DNA from: Talpa occidentalis
Lineage: Eukaryota > Chordata > Mammalia > Eulipotyphla > Talpidae
Length of the DNA stretch: 64,000 nucleotides
Assembly (NCBI RefSeq): GCF_014898055.3
Contig: NW_023601322.1
Span: 7,707,312 to 7,771,311 of the forward strand
Reading direction: 5' to 3'
Below, piece by piece: positions 34,945 through 45,844 of the stretch (within the stretch, counting starts at the first letter, position 1; every line of letters begins with the position of its first letter). The position numbers and the translations under genes are program-made. The notes under the pieces were generated by a model. It saw only the letters and a list, made by a program, of their open reading frames with translations, was not told the DNA's origin and ran no database searches.

Positions 34945-35205
34945 CCTTTCAAATAAAGTCCAAGTGCCTGGAGATTGGAGTCAAACATCTCTCTGCATTT
35001 GCATCAACCTATTTTTCTGGTCAAAAGGCATATTTTACTTAAACCATTTTGTTTCCCTCATCTTTCCCAACTCTGCGTCTATATTCTGTCACTCTCTCTT
35101 AACTGAACAGTATTCTGGCTTGATCTCTGCATTTACATCATGTGGATGTCTTTGCATGTCTTCCCTCTCCATCTGGATTGCAAGTGTTTGGACAGACACC
35201 ACAAC
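34945..35205 (+). mobile_element. L2 fragment
   Basis: tcaaataaagtccaagtgcc opens a stretch with the loose CT-rich pattern of an L2 3' region, ending in ctggattgcaagtgtttgga. Weak but ordered similarity. Confidence 0.4.
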
Positions 35206-35227
35206 TTCTTCATCTTTTTACCTCTTT

Positions 35228-35496
35228 TTTAAAAAAGATTTATTTTATTTACTTATGCATACAAGAACTGGGGTACAGGCCAGAGGTGTGGGCAGTGAGA
35301 GGATTCACCAGAGACAGAGTGGGGAGCAGAACAGGTGGATCCACTGAAATCCACTGCTGAGGGGAACAGCAGGGAGACAGGAGAGGTCTGCTGTGCCATG
35401 TGGGTAGCTCCTGGTTGGGATCAAACTCGTGCTGCAGTGGCTACAGAGAGCTTCACAGTGGTGAGACTTAACCCTTTGCACCACCAGGGAGGCCCC
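35228..35496 (-). mobile_element. tRNA-derived SINE, older type
   Basis: Minus-strand copy with its head at 35496 (ggggcctccctggtggtgca on minus) and its A tail around 35228-35240. It is full-length but diverged. Target-site duplications are not evident, consistent with age. Confidence 0.88.
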
Positions 35497-35499
35497 GGG

Positions 35500-36130
35500 G
35501 ACTTAAAATTTTAAAGAGAAGTTTTAGGTTTCTCACAAAATTGTGCAAACAGTACAGTTTCCATGCCACCAAACACCCTCCTTCACACATCAGCCCTCTC
35601 CCACCACCGCCATCCCACATTCTGCAGTGAGGCGGCACAGGGGTCTCAGGGGACAGCCCACCGCTGGCGCCCTTTCAACCACATCACCGAGGTCATCAGT
35701 GTTCGTTTTGGAGGTTGGACATTCAATGGATTTTCATAAATGAATAGTGGCATATATCATCACATTTTTCAGAACAGTTTTACTGCTCTAAAAATCTATT
35801 CGCTCCTACCAAATCCCTGGAAATTGCTGATACTTGTATGGCCTCCTTTCCTGGAATGCCATACAGATGGAATCATATGACTTGCTGCTTGGCCATACAT
35901 TACCTATGAATATGCATCTAGGCTTCCTCCATGTGTCTTCCTGGTCTGGTTCTCACTTTTCCTTAGAGCTGAATAATATTCCATTGTGTGGATGGACCAC
36001 ACTTTATCCCTTCACCTACTGAAGGACATCTTGGCCAAGTTTTGGCAATTAGAACAAAACTGTTCTAAACATCCAAGTAAAGGACTGTGTGTAGATACAC
36101 GTTTTCACCAACTGGGTTAAATACCAAAGA
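35500..36130 (-). mobile_element. Old L1 3' end fragment
   Basis: Complement-strand L1 landmarks run in order: tgtgcaaacagtacagtttc, cagatggaatcatatgactt, gaataatattccattgtgtg and cacactttatcccttcacct. Diverged and non-coding. The SINE just to its left may have landed at its edge. Confidence 0.65.
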
Positions 36131-38990
36131 GGAGGTACCAAAATCTGTATCATATTTTAAATATGACTTTAGGACATTATGAAAGGAATTATTATCTGAT
36201 GTATATACAGGGATTAAAGAAAGCTTTACATCTGTTAACTGGTTGAGAATTTCGAGAGCTATGTGAAAGTCCACATTTAATTATTCCAGTTTAGGCTGAT
36301 GACCTGGGAACTGTCTGAGAATTCCATGAATTTCCATGTATGTGGGGACTGAGCTATATCCCCACACCATGTCACACACAGCACGTTCACACTGAGATCC
36401 AATTTTGCTACAATTTGTTCTCACTCTCACAGTTAAATAATACTGATAAAGAATATGTAGTATGTATTCCTTAGCAGTATCTTATTTTTCTATCACCCTG
36501 AAGTTTTACATTGTATTTTATTGAATTGCATAAAAAATACGGTATCACTAAATACATCATACAAAGTGAAATTTACTGTCTGTAAGGGTTACAGGGTCTA
36601 TTTCTCACTGTTGTCAGAATGAAATAAAATGCATTTGACTTCATGATGCCCACTATATTGCCACGAGGGGTACAATGCATACTGATTCAAACTGTATCAG
36701 CAAAACAGATCCTGTTTAGAAATGACCAAGGGCACTGGTGCGTGTCTATACGTATGTCATGATGCAAAGTAAGGGCTCAGGATGAAATACAGAAGAGACA
36801 TGCGTCTTAGGTGGCACCTTCCTATCTCATTTCAGTGCTATCATGCGCAGAATTGTGAAACCACACTGGCATTTTTTTAAAAATTACTGATGGATGCAGT
36901 CTTGTTACAGAGTTGAAATTTTTCATATTCTTTTTTGGAAAGTTCAAAGTCATGAATTCACTCTCAATAGTCATTTGGAAATTTTTATTGATTTTATTTA
37001 CTTTTCTAATTTGTACATATTTTCATTTTAAACAATTAGAATGAGATTTCTCATGCACTCAAACCTATCCTCTCCAGTAGAAATGAATACTTTCAACAGT
37101 GTGTGGCACATTCCATTGGTATTTTATGAACATCTACATAGAAAACCACGTACCTGTATGGAGAAGTCATGTAAGAGCACAGGTAATTTTACATGTATTT
37201 AGTCACAAGACAGGCAGCCTTCTGTGACTTGAAATTTTGAATTAGAAGTGTATTATGGATCTCTTTCTATTTTATTACCAATGCTTTATATAAGCACATG
37301 ATTTTCCAATGTATGAACCTATTGAGGTTTATGTAAGAATTGTGTATAAGTGGACATACTGACACCAGTTCATTTTACTATTTTAAACAATGCTGCACTA
37401 TATGACTTTATACTAACAGTTATTTTTACAGATGGTTTCATTGGGTCATATGATGCTCAAAATCAAAATTATTAATTAAAGCATAGATATTTATAAAATT
37501 TGATAGATAATGATTATATCAAATCAGAACCATTGAAAGAGTGAAAATAAACTCTCCAACAACCTTCTGCCCACCTCAGACTGACTGGATATTGTCAACG
37601 TTGTTATTATTATTATTGTCATTATTACTATTTTCACAGGGAGAATATCACCTTTGAGTTCCATTTCAATTTCCATTTTCATGATTATTATTGACTTTTG
37701 AGCTTCTTTATCTTTCTATTGACTTGTTTTTCTGTGACTTCCTCATTTTATTGCTCATCTAATAGTGGTTTTTTAAACTTTTTCATACTAAAACTATAAT
37801 GGATATAAGACATCATCTGAGCCTGTGGTTTTCATGTTAACTTTATATACTGTCTTTCAATAAACTATAAATAAAAATGTATGTGTGTGAATTACTCGTA
37901 TATCTTTTTTTCTGAGAAATATAACATTTTTGGCAGACACAGAGTAATCTGATTGCTTCTTATAGGTACTTGACTAAATCGAAGAATAAATATTATAAAT
38001 ATGGTATCTCTGTTGGAATTTAGAGAATTAAAACTAACTTGATTTAGGAAACTCATTAAGCAGGGAGTCATTTCTGAAGAAGGAATACATTTGAAATAGA
38101 GCTAAACTTAGATAAACTCACTACATCTCAACACACCACCTTTTAAGCAACAAGCATTCATAACCTTGGGGGACTGCAATTTATGTAACAATCATTGAAG
38201 CTTTGACTCCTGTTCCTCTTAAACTGTCTTTGAAGATAGAGATCTGAATTAATTAGGTAGGTAAAAGTATGACTCAAATAGCATTTGCATCAGCTTCTCT
38301 GTCTTCCACTGAAGTTTGATTTAGTAATTTTTCTCCCTACGTTTGAGAGATTAACCAACTTTAATATTTCCTGGCAAATTAGTTATCACACTTGTCTTGG
38401 ATTGGGGTTTTATTTTTGTCTTTCAGGTGAGTAAATCACACAGCTTATTACTTGGAGGACCTTTTCATGTCTTTAATTGACTCTGCGTTTGAAAACTCTG
38501 AAAATGAATCAGATTGGCAGAACTACTTCTAAAAATTTTAAAAATAGTCTCCCAGAAGGAGGATAAGTTGAAAAGATTGTCATTTAGCAAAACTGCCTTC
38601 AGAGAATATCCTGTGCAGAAAAATGTGTGCCTTAGCACTTTGGAATGTGTGTGATAAATAGCCCACCTTCATCAAAGATGTACCTTATGTCTGCAGCCAC
38701 GTGCAGAGCCTAGAAACAGGAGATTGATGGCGTTACCAAGCATTTATCATCATTAGCGTATATTAACATATATTTCTTAGGGTGCCATTAGATAAACATA
38801 ATTGAAATCTAACTGATTTACATACACACATACCAAACTGATTGCCACCTCTCCAGAGTCATTTAGATAAATCTTTGAGTTAGAAAAAAATTAAATAAAA
38901 GAAGAACTACAGTTTAGCTCAATTTATTATAAAATCAAGACTACAATATTACATCTAAATTTCTTATATTCTCTAAATTTTCAGTTATTT
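36131..38990. other. Unassigned AT-rich DNA
   Basis: Almost 3 kb without a recognised gene. Short TTA repeats lie at 37601-37630. The 37080-37460 stretch may be a very old L1 relic (aacaatgctgcactatatga), too diverged to call. Confidence 0.45.
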
Positions 38991-38995
38991 ATTTT

Positions 38996-39053
38996 TTAAA
39001 AATTTAATTTAATTTATTCATGCATATAAGAACTGGGTTGTAAGCCAGAGGTC
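38996..39053 (-). mobile_element. SINE 3' tip, strongly 5'-truncated
   Basis: Only the last part of the SINE is present: aatttattcatgcatataag then aactgggttgtaagccagag on +. The rest of the body and head are absent. Confidence 0.6.
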
Positions 39054-39153
39054 TCTGAATTTTTCTAAAATGAAGTTTGAAATCATAGAAGTTTAAAACT
39101 TAGAAAACATTAACGGTCTTTTAGCAGGATCCGAACCATCGCTGTGGAATTCT

Positions 39154-39206
39154 GGAGATTAGAATCTTGGGGCACAGTTGGAGATTAGAATTCTTGGGGC
39201 ACAGTT
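39154..39206. repeat. 26-27 bp tandem duplication
   Basis: The unit starting ggagattagaatcttgg occurs at 39154-39179 and again at 39180-39206 with one extra T. This looks like local duplication by replication slippage. Confidence 0.9.
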
Positions 39207-39355
39207 GCAGCAGAGATTATGTGAATGTGGCCAAGAAGACAAATGCTTCAGCCTGGTTTCTATCATAGAAGTGCCTCTTTCTACACAAGGCTTTTCTATA
39301 GTAAAATTCAAACAGACACACAGAGCCTGAAAACTTGTCATGGATCGAGCCCATT

Positions 39356-39356
<1 letters not shown>

Positions 39357-39392
<36 letters not shown>

Positions 39393-39960
39393 TTTTATAT
39401 TCCCCCATACAATTGCAAACGCCCCATTCTGACCCCATTTCCCTCTGTCTCTGGTTCATATTCATTTCTTATATTCCCTGGTCCCTTATTTAAGTTTTCT
39501 AGATTCCTGCTATGAGTGAGACCATCCGGTATTTTTCTTTTTCTTTTTGGCTTATTTCGCTGAGCATGATCCCTTCCAGCACCATCCATGTTGCTGCAAA
39601 TTGCATGTGTTTATCTTTTTTGAATGCTGAGTAATATTCCATGGTATATATGTACCACATCTTCTTGATCCAGTCATCTATTTTTGGGCATTTGGGTTGT
39701 TTCCAAAGCTTAGCTATTGTAAACAGTGCTGCTATAAACATAGGGGTGCAGGTGCTCTTTGAATTGATGTTTCTGTGTCCTTTGGGTAAATACCTAGGAG
39801 TGGAATTGCTGGATCATATGGAAGCTCTATGTTTAGTAGGTCCAGAAAAAACTAGCAACAACAAATGTTGGCGAGGGTGTGGAGAAAAATGAACTCTCCT
39901 GCACTGTTGGTTGGAGTGCAAACTGGTCCAACCACTGTGGAGAGCTGTGTGGAGATTTCT
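39357..39960 (-). mobile_element. Recent L1, 3' end with 5' inversion
   Basis: A 34-base T run (the L1 poly-A tail on the minus strand) is followed by 3'UTR and the end of ORF2. The minus frame at 39499-39741 reads WIKKMWYIYTMEYYSAFKKD, the characteristic L1 ORF2 C-terminus, nearly undamaged. At about 39840 the orientation flips: 39840-39960 is + strand L1 (caacaaatgttggcgagggt, ccaaccactgtggagagctg) that normally lies directly upstream of the flanking part. Perfect 10-bp target-site duplications gagcccattg bracket the whole at 39347-39356 and 39961-39970. The structure is a twin-primed insertion. Confidence 0.92.
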
Positions 39961-39970
39961 GAGCCCATTG

Positions 39971-40110
39971 GTTTTTAACCTGACTGTACGATAGAATCTG
40001 GGAAATTTTTTAAACAACTAATCTGTGGCTCCCCAACCCCAGAGGCTCAAATGTGGCTGGTTTGGGTTGTAGTCTGGATATCAGTACACTATTGATATTT
40101 GAGATTGGGG
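39971..40110. mobile_element. MER5-like hAT relic
   Basis: ttttaacctgactgtacgat, gaatctgggaaattttttaa and ctccccaaccccagaggctc resemble a MER5-type element. The L1 at 39357 landed at its edge. Confidence 0.5.
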
Positions 40111-41050
40111 TTTTTGATATGCAACCGGGATTAAGAAAGCAACTGAAATTTCTTTTTACAAGAAAGTAGGACCAGAGAGATCTCAATAGATTTAAAAAAA
40201 AAAATAAGTCACCTACATAACACATACAACTCAATTCAATTTCACTGGCATACATTAATGGATGTAAAATGAATTTAGAAAACAAAAGGGCAAATTTGGC
40301 ACTTTACAAGTAGGAAAATGAGATCAGATAACATAAAGGTCTAAGCCAGTAATAAAATCACTGAAGGCAGATAGAAAGATACCCAGTGACAGCCACAGGG
40401 GATGATTTCACATATTGTAACTTCTGTCATTCTCCTTCACCCGAGGTGTGCGGTATTCCTGTCTTTCCTCCATTTGCACTCCTGGGACACAAGGGCTGCT
40501 GAGAATTGTGCATGATTCCAGCTCTGGCTCTAGCATGAGGACAGGAGGGTGTAGACGAGCAAAGAGGCTGGTCCATGCACCCCAAGTGCATATGGGGTGT
40601 GTTGCTCAGGAGCAGAGCGGGGAGACCCTCAGGACACCCCTCACCCCCGAGGGTTTTACTGCTGTTGAACAGTGTCCCTAAACCTGCCTACCCCACCGCT
40701 GAGACACACACATGGGGGTGTGGGTGATGGGTGCCATTTTCTGTGGAACAGAAGTTTCTACTGTGAATCTTTATGAGCTGGTGAGCTGCGGCTCTTGGTT
40801 TCTAGGAGAGACTGCTGTTTGGAGGAAAGCAGGTCTTCTGAAACTCTAACTGAATAGGAATCACACAGGGATCCTGTTACCTTGAAAATAATGACTCGGG
40901 GCTCACTCTCTGTATTTCTACTAAAGTCCCAAGCAATGTCATGCTATGGATATGAGGGTCACATTTGGACAGGAAAGGGCAAATGGTTTCTTTGCAAGCT
41001 TGTCAGTCCATAGACATGATGGAACTGTACAGAGTGTGTTATATGTAACT
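40111..41050. other. Unassigned DNA
   Basis: A GC-richer patch at 40440-40760 holds a 77-codon + frame with no domain. 40820-40930 (aactgaataggaatcacaca) may be another MER5-like relic. No gene called. Confidence 0.45.
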
Positions 41051-41058
41051 TAAGATAC

Positions 41059-41247
41059 CAGCCGGGGAGATACCCACATGGTGCAGCAGACCTCTCCTGT
41101 CGCACCCGCTGCTCCCCTCAGCAGTGTATTTCATCAGTCTGCCTGTTCTGCTCCCTGCTCTGTCTCTGGTGAATCCTCTCACCCCCCCGCACATCTGGCC
41201 TGTACATTGGTTCTTGTATGCATGAATAAACAAATCTTTAAAAAAAA
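41059..41247 (+). mobile_element. 5'-truncated SINE, older type
   Basis: Starts inside the body at cagccggggagatacccaca; the tRNA head with A and B boxes is missing. It runs to gaataaacaaatctttaaaa. The target-site duplication aagatac at 41052-41058 and 41248-41254 shows that it inserted already truncated. Confidence 0.85.
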
Positions 41248-41639
41248 AAGATACATGATTATAAATGAAGTGCATCATAGGAGGCAGATCCTCCTCTTTA
41301 CATATTTCCTGAAACTATGTTTGTTCTAATGGACTTGTCACTGACATTGTATTGGATACATTCTATTGTCATTTTCATGAAAAAATGGTATCTGCTCATT
41401 TTGCAAAGGACTCAGCAGAGAATGCGACCTGTGCTGTTTTCCTGGCACAAAACAGGATTTCATATGTAAAATAAGCAGGTGATAAAAACTTGATTATTAA
41501 TAGGATGCAAAGATTGATGCATTGTATGTTAACTGATGAGGAGTAACCACATTCCTTAAAATCAGGATTCTTAGAGAAGCTTTTCCATACTTTGTGCCTT
41601 TAATGGTATGACTTTCTCTCTTTTCTACGTCCCTCACTC

Positions 41640-41790
41640 TTGACAATGAAAACACAAGCTCTACTCCACATGCCCCCTTCCATGCCCCTCCGTCCCTGGT
41701 GCAAGTCTGAGGCTAAGAAGCAAGACATCCCCACCACATGTCCCTCTCCATGTGCTTCCTCCAGACTGTTGATCAAACTGTTTTGTTTTT
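41640..41790 (+). repeat. Unclassified dispersed repeat, copy 2 (partial)
   Basis: ccatgcccctccgtccctgg, then gcaagtctgaggctaagaag, matches ccatgcccccaaatccctgg / tccagagctgagaagcaag in copy 3 at 42675-42720. Only this end is recognisable. Confidence 0.5.
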
Positions 41791-42430
41791 TTTTTTTAAT
41801 AAGTGTTATTTTCTTTGTTATTAAGTGAATCATCAGAGGACATATCCAAAGTCTTGGGAATCAACAAAACAACTACATTGTTGATATTTTATTTCTCAAT
41901 TACTTTTTGCAACCACAGAGGGAAAAATACCCCTAAACAATTTGCCAAACATTAGCATTTTTACACTGGAATGCTAATGTCGGCAATATTAACAATATGT
42001 TGGTTAAAGTCTTCATGAATAACATGTTGTTGTTGTCTTAGCTTAGTTGGTTTTAATAGGAAGTAATGAGCATCTAAGTCCCCTTAGAGCTGTTCTGTGT
42101 TACCTGTGGGGCATTTCGGACTATCTGGCTCAACTTTGAAATTTCTGGAAGGGCTGGCCTGTGTAAGGAGTGAAGGGGCCTTGGTTGAGACTCACTGTTT
42201 CAGTTACAACAAATGAAAGTGTTAATGTGCAGACTGAGGGTTACTCTGGGACCCCACATATTATATAGGGGTTCTGTCATCTATCTCACAAAAGGCAAAG
42301 CATATGCTTAGTGTGTAAGACTTTGATTAGAAAATAACTTTAATAGGATTAGTGTGCAGAAAGAGAAGAGACAAAAGGATAATAGTTTCCCAAAGAAACA
42401 TTCAAAGTTACCCATCCCCTCATGGGTCAA
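41791..42430. other. Unassigned DNA
   Basis: Contains a hairpin with 10-base arms, cattagcatt and its complement aatgctaatg, at 41950-41979 with a 10-base loop. No gene recognised. Confidence 0.5.
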
Positions 42431-42439
42431 TGCCACGCA

Positions 42440-42910
42440 AACGGGATTGGCTCAAAGTGGGTTGCTGAGGCCTGAATGCCGGCCGCAGGTCTAAGGCGAC
42501 TTGTGGCAGGGACCATAGGGAAGGGGCAGAAGGGGCCAGGCAAGTCTGGGACAAAAGGAGCAAAATCAAGTACAAATCAAGGAAACAGCTGCCATCGTCA
42601 GCCTTCCACGGGTCTCTCATGCACGTCTCCCCCAAGTGTCCCTACACGTCTTAACTCTACCACTCATGTCCTTCCATGCCCCCAAATCCCTGGGGCAGGT
42701 CCAGAGCTGAGAAGCAAGTGCGGCTTCTTCGCACAGCTAGGCACGACATGCCTCCTCTAAAATCTGGGTGATTTTGTCCTTGAGTGTTTCTCCCCTTGCT
42801 CAGCTCCGCCCTCCATTAGGTGGGACTCCGGAGCATGGAACCGCCCAGTTAATGGAAAGGCCTCCGTGTCTCAAAGGAGATGAAGTTTTCTCTGGTCTAT
42901 TCGATCAGAA
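42440..42910 (+). repeat. Unclassified dispersed repeat, copy 3
   Basis: The most complete copy of the family seen at 26987-27280 (opposite orientation) and 41640-41790. Shared marks include gaaggggccaggcaagtctg, agcaaaatcaagtacaaatc and cgggtctctcatgcacgtct. The stretch ends near an A run at 42909-42921. No reverse transcriptase, gag or tRNA-like part is visible, and clear LTR ends (TG...CA) are not proven, so the class is open. Confidence 0.6.
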
Positions 42911-42921
42911 AAAAAAAAAAA

Positions 42922-43409
42922 GAATTTTTCTGACTTTTTTAGTTAGCAATAGGGCAGAGTATAAACTGACTGAAATTAGAATAAGAGAGTTATATTAGTC
43001 ACGGTGCTGGGACTGCCAGAAATTTGTTGTGTGATGAGAAATCATCAAGTTATTCTCTGATACTCATATCCTCATTTGTAAAATTAAAAAATCCAATTTT
43101 GTCTCAAAGATATTTCTAGCATGAAATTCTATGTTGAGTAAGAGACACATCTAGGAACATTAGGATATAACTGAAATAAATTTAGTGATTGGTTTGATAT
43201 GATTTTGTTTGTTTGAAGTGCCACATAAAACAATTCTTTTGATAGGAGCCTTCCTAAGAGTTTTATTGTCAGTAAAAACTATGATTTTTTCCCTCAGATC
43301 TGCCATAATTGCCTTGCTTGAATTTTGAATGATAGATTTAAAAGTATCTTACTCTCCCAATGCATGTAAATTATATTGTCACTGTAAAATATTAGATCCT
43401 GTGCAATTT
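42922..43409. other. Unassigned AT-rich DNA
   Basis: No gene or repeat family recognised. Confidence 0.5.
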
Positions 43410-43425
43410 AAAAATTGTGGCAAAG

Positions 43426-43747
43426 GGCCTCCCCGGTGGCACAGCGGTTGAGCGCTGGGTTGCGAAGCTGCCTGCAGCCTCTGCGGCGCCGGTTCGATCC
43501 CGGCTGCTCCCCGGCCACCGGAGGAGGGTCCCATATGGCGCGCGGACCTCTCCTGCCGCCCGCTGCTCCCCTCAGCAGTGTACTTAAGTCCTTCTGTCTG
43601 CTCTGCTCCCTGCTCTGGCTCTGGTGAATTCTCTCACCCTCCCGCGCCTCTGACTGTACCAGTGCATGTATAAATAAACAAACAAACAAATAAATAAAAT
43701 AAATAAAAAAAAAACATGCCTCTATTAAAAAAAAAAAATAAATAAAT
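43426..43747 (+). mobile_element. tRNA-derived SINE, young type, extra tail
   Basis: Well-preserved copy with A box tggcacagcgg and B box ggttcgatccc. After gtgcatgtataaataaacaa it continues through CAAA/TAAA repeats and the module acatgcctctatt before the last A/TAAA run. The same module is in the 13.6-kb copy. The 16-bp target-site duplication aaaaattgtggcaaag lies at 43410-43425 and 43748-43763. Confidence 0.95.
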
Positions 43748-43763
43748 AAAAATTGTGGCAAAG

Positions 43764-44729
43764 ATGAAATACTCAAATATTTTTCTAGATGAAGAAATAT
43801 CGTTACACATTTGATTGATTTCCCAGTCAGTAAATGTAAACACGCAAAGGCTTACCTTTACTGGGGGCTTACTACATGTCAGCTTACATAGATTCTCTAA
43901 TTTAATTGTTTTTGTAAATGAGTTTTGTGAAAGGAATGAAATGTGTTTCCGCGAGGTTGCTGTCTCCAGCTGATATCTGTAGATTTCATATGATTTTTGA
44001 TTTTCTTCTTGTGTCTGTGCTTGTGTCTTCCTTGAAAAGTATTGGTTGAAACAATTAGGCATCTGATGTCCTTAGGTTTCAAAACATCCACATTAAGGTC
44101 TTGTAAACCTTTACAGAGCACAAAATCAATGGCAAGCCTTTGTCAGGTTTATTTTGTCCGCTTCTTTTAAGTGAGCTATTGAATGCATCTCAAATAATTC
44201 CAGTGCATTTGTGAAGACAGAAAATTAAAGTCTGAGTATAGAGAGATGGGGGTGATCATGGGTAACCCCCTCAGAGGAAGCCGGGATAAAAGGGTAAGTA
44301 ATTTGAAAAGCAGACAAGCATGAAGATCTAAAGATAAACATCCTGAGAATGTAAACAACTTGTTTTAAAAAAAAAAGAAAAGGCAGATATTAAAAAAAAA
44401 AAAAAAAAAAAACTTAAAAAGCCCAGAAGGATAGACAGATTAATTGGATTCACAAAGAAAAGCTGTGAAAAAGTATCACAGCTGTCATACTCAGTCAAGA
44501 GATAAAAATGTTTGGCTCTTTGATAGGAAGAAAGGCAGTAAAGCCACAGAAAGGTCTATGCGTGTCAGCCCCGTCCTTTCAAATCACATGGCTTACACAT
44601 AATCGCTCCAATTTAAAACAAGTGCCGGTTACAACTTTGGAGCGGGGCTATTTGGAGAGCTCCATCACCCTGAGGTGACATATTCACAGCTTCTGGACAA
44701 AGCATTGTGTTGAGGGATGCATCATAAAT
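43764..44729. other. Unassigned AT-rich DNA
   Basis: No gene recognised. The 142-codon minus frame at 43634-44062 gets part of its length from the SINE antisense. A pure A run of about 22 bases lies at 44391-44412. Confidence 0.5.
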
Positions 44730-44745
44730 AAGAATAGCACTTGGA

Positions 44746-45016
44746 GGGCCTCCCTGGCCATGCAGGGTTAAAGTCACAGCACTATGAAACCCTCTGCAGC
44801 CACTGCAGCCTGAATTCGATCCCTGGCCAGGGAACTGAGCCACATGGCACAGCAGACCTCCCTGTCTTACTTCTGCTCCCCTCAGCAGTGTGTTTCAGTA
44901 GATCTGCCTGTTCTGCTCCCCACTCTGTCTCTGGTGAATTCTCTCACTCCCCACAACTCTGGCCTGTACCCCAGTTCTTGTAGTCATAAATAAATAAATC
45001 TTAAAAAAAAAAAAAA
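44746..45016 (+). mobile_element. tRNA-derived SINE, older type
   Basis: Full-length diverged copy with head gggcctccctggccatgcag and end aaataaataaatcttaaaaa. The 16-bp target-site duplication aagaatagcacttgga / aagaatagcactcgga has one mismatch, at 44730-44745 and 45017-45032. Confidence 0.93.
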
Positions 45017-45032
45017 AAGAATAGCACTCGGA

Positions 45033-45475
45033 CAGGACTCAAATCATTCCATAGTAGCCGCCCACGCAGGAGGGAGAAACTGCTCCCATGGGAGCAGCCT
45101 CCCCAGTGCAGGAGGCAGGGAGCGAAGGGTCAGAGCAGTCCTCACAGGAAAGCGAAGCTACCTAGCCTGTGACAGACAAGGGAACCCCATGAGCAGGTGG
45201 GATGAGTAGCACCAAGAAAGGTTGCACTTACCCACTAAGAAGAGCTCCGGAGCTCCAGAATATCTCAAAGTTTATCAAGAACTTTGTAACATCAGCCTTT
45301 TTTATTTATTTATTTATTTAAGAAATGCTGTGAAACATTCCATTCACTGGAGTGTAGACGTTTAAGGTTATTCCAAATGTCCACCTGGTTTCACACACAC
45401 TCACAATTCTGAGTTTCTATTCTCTACCCACATCCTTTCTCCCACCTCCAGTCCAAATCCTAACTCTGAACATGA
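45033..45475. other. Unassigned GC-richer DNA with two palindromes
   Basis: Perfect palindromes lie at 45080-45097 (ctgctcccatgggagcag) and 45242-45255 (gagctccggagctc). A TTTA simple repeat is at 45301-45320. No gene recognised. Confidence 0.5.
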
Positions 45476-45482
45476 TGAAATC

Positions 45483-45732
45483 TTTTTTTTTCATAAAAGA
45501 TTTATTTATTTATACAAAAACTGGGGTATAGGCCAGAGGTGTGGAAGGGTGAGAGAATTCACCAGAGAGAGAGCAGGGAGCAGAACAGGCAGACGGACCA
45601 AAAACACCACTGAGGGGAGCAGAGGGCGAGACAAGAGAGGTCTGCCGTGCCATGTGGGAATCTCCCTGGCCAGCTGGGAATCGAACCGGTGCTGCAGAGG
45701 CTGCGGACAGCTTCACAGCGCTGCGCTCCACC
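45483..45732 (-). mobile_element. 5'-truncated SINE
   Basis: Minus-strand copy that stops at 45732 (ggtggagcgcagcgctgtga on minus), so about the first 30 bases of the head, including the A box, are missing. The B box ggttcgattcc is kept. The short target-site duplication tgaaatc lies at 45476-45482 and 45733-45739. Confidence 0.88.
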
Positions 45733-45844
45733 TGAAATCCTCTTATGGAATTGATATCTGTTCACACTCCCTCATCCACTTAAAATAGCACTTTCCCTGA
45801 GGTTATGTCTAACCAGACTTGCTCATTATCCCTCAGTGCTTGTC

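Noticed and set aside
43634..44062. 142-codon minus frame as a gene
   Set aside because: Its end runs into the antisense of the SINE at 43.4-43.7 kb; the rest has no domain.
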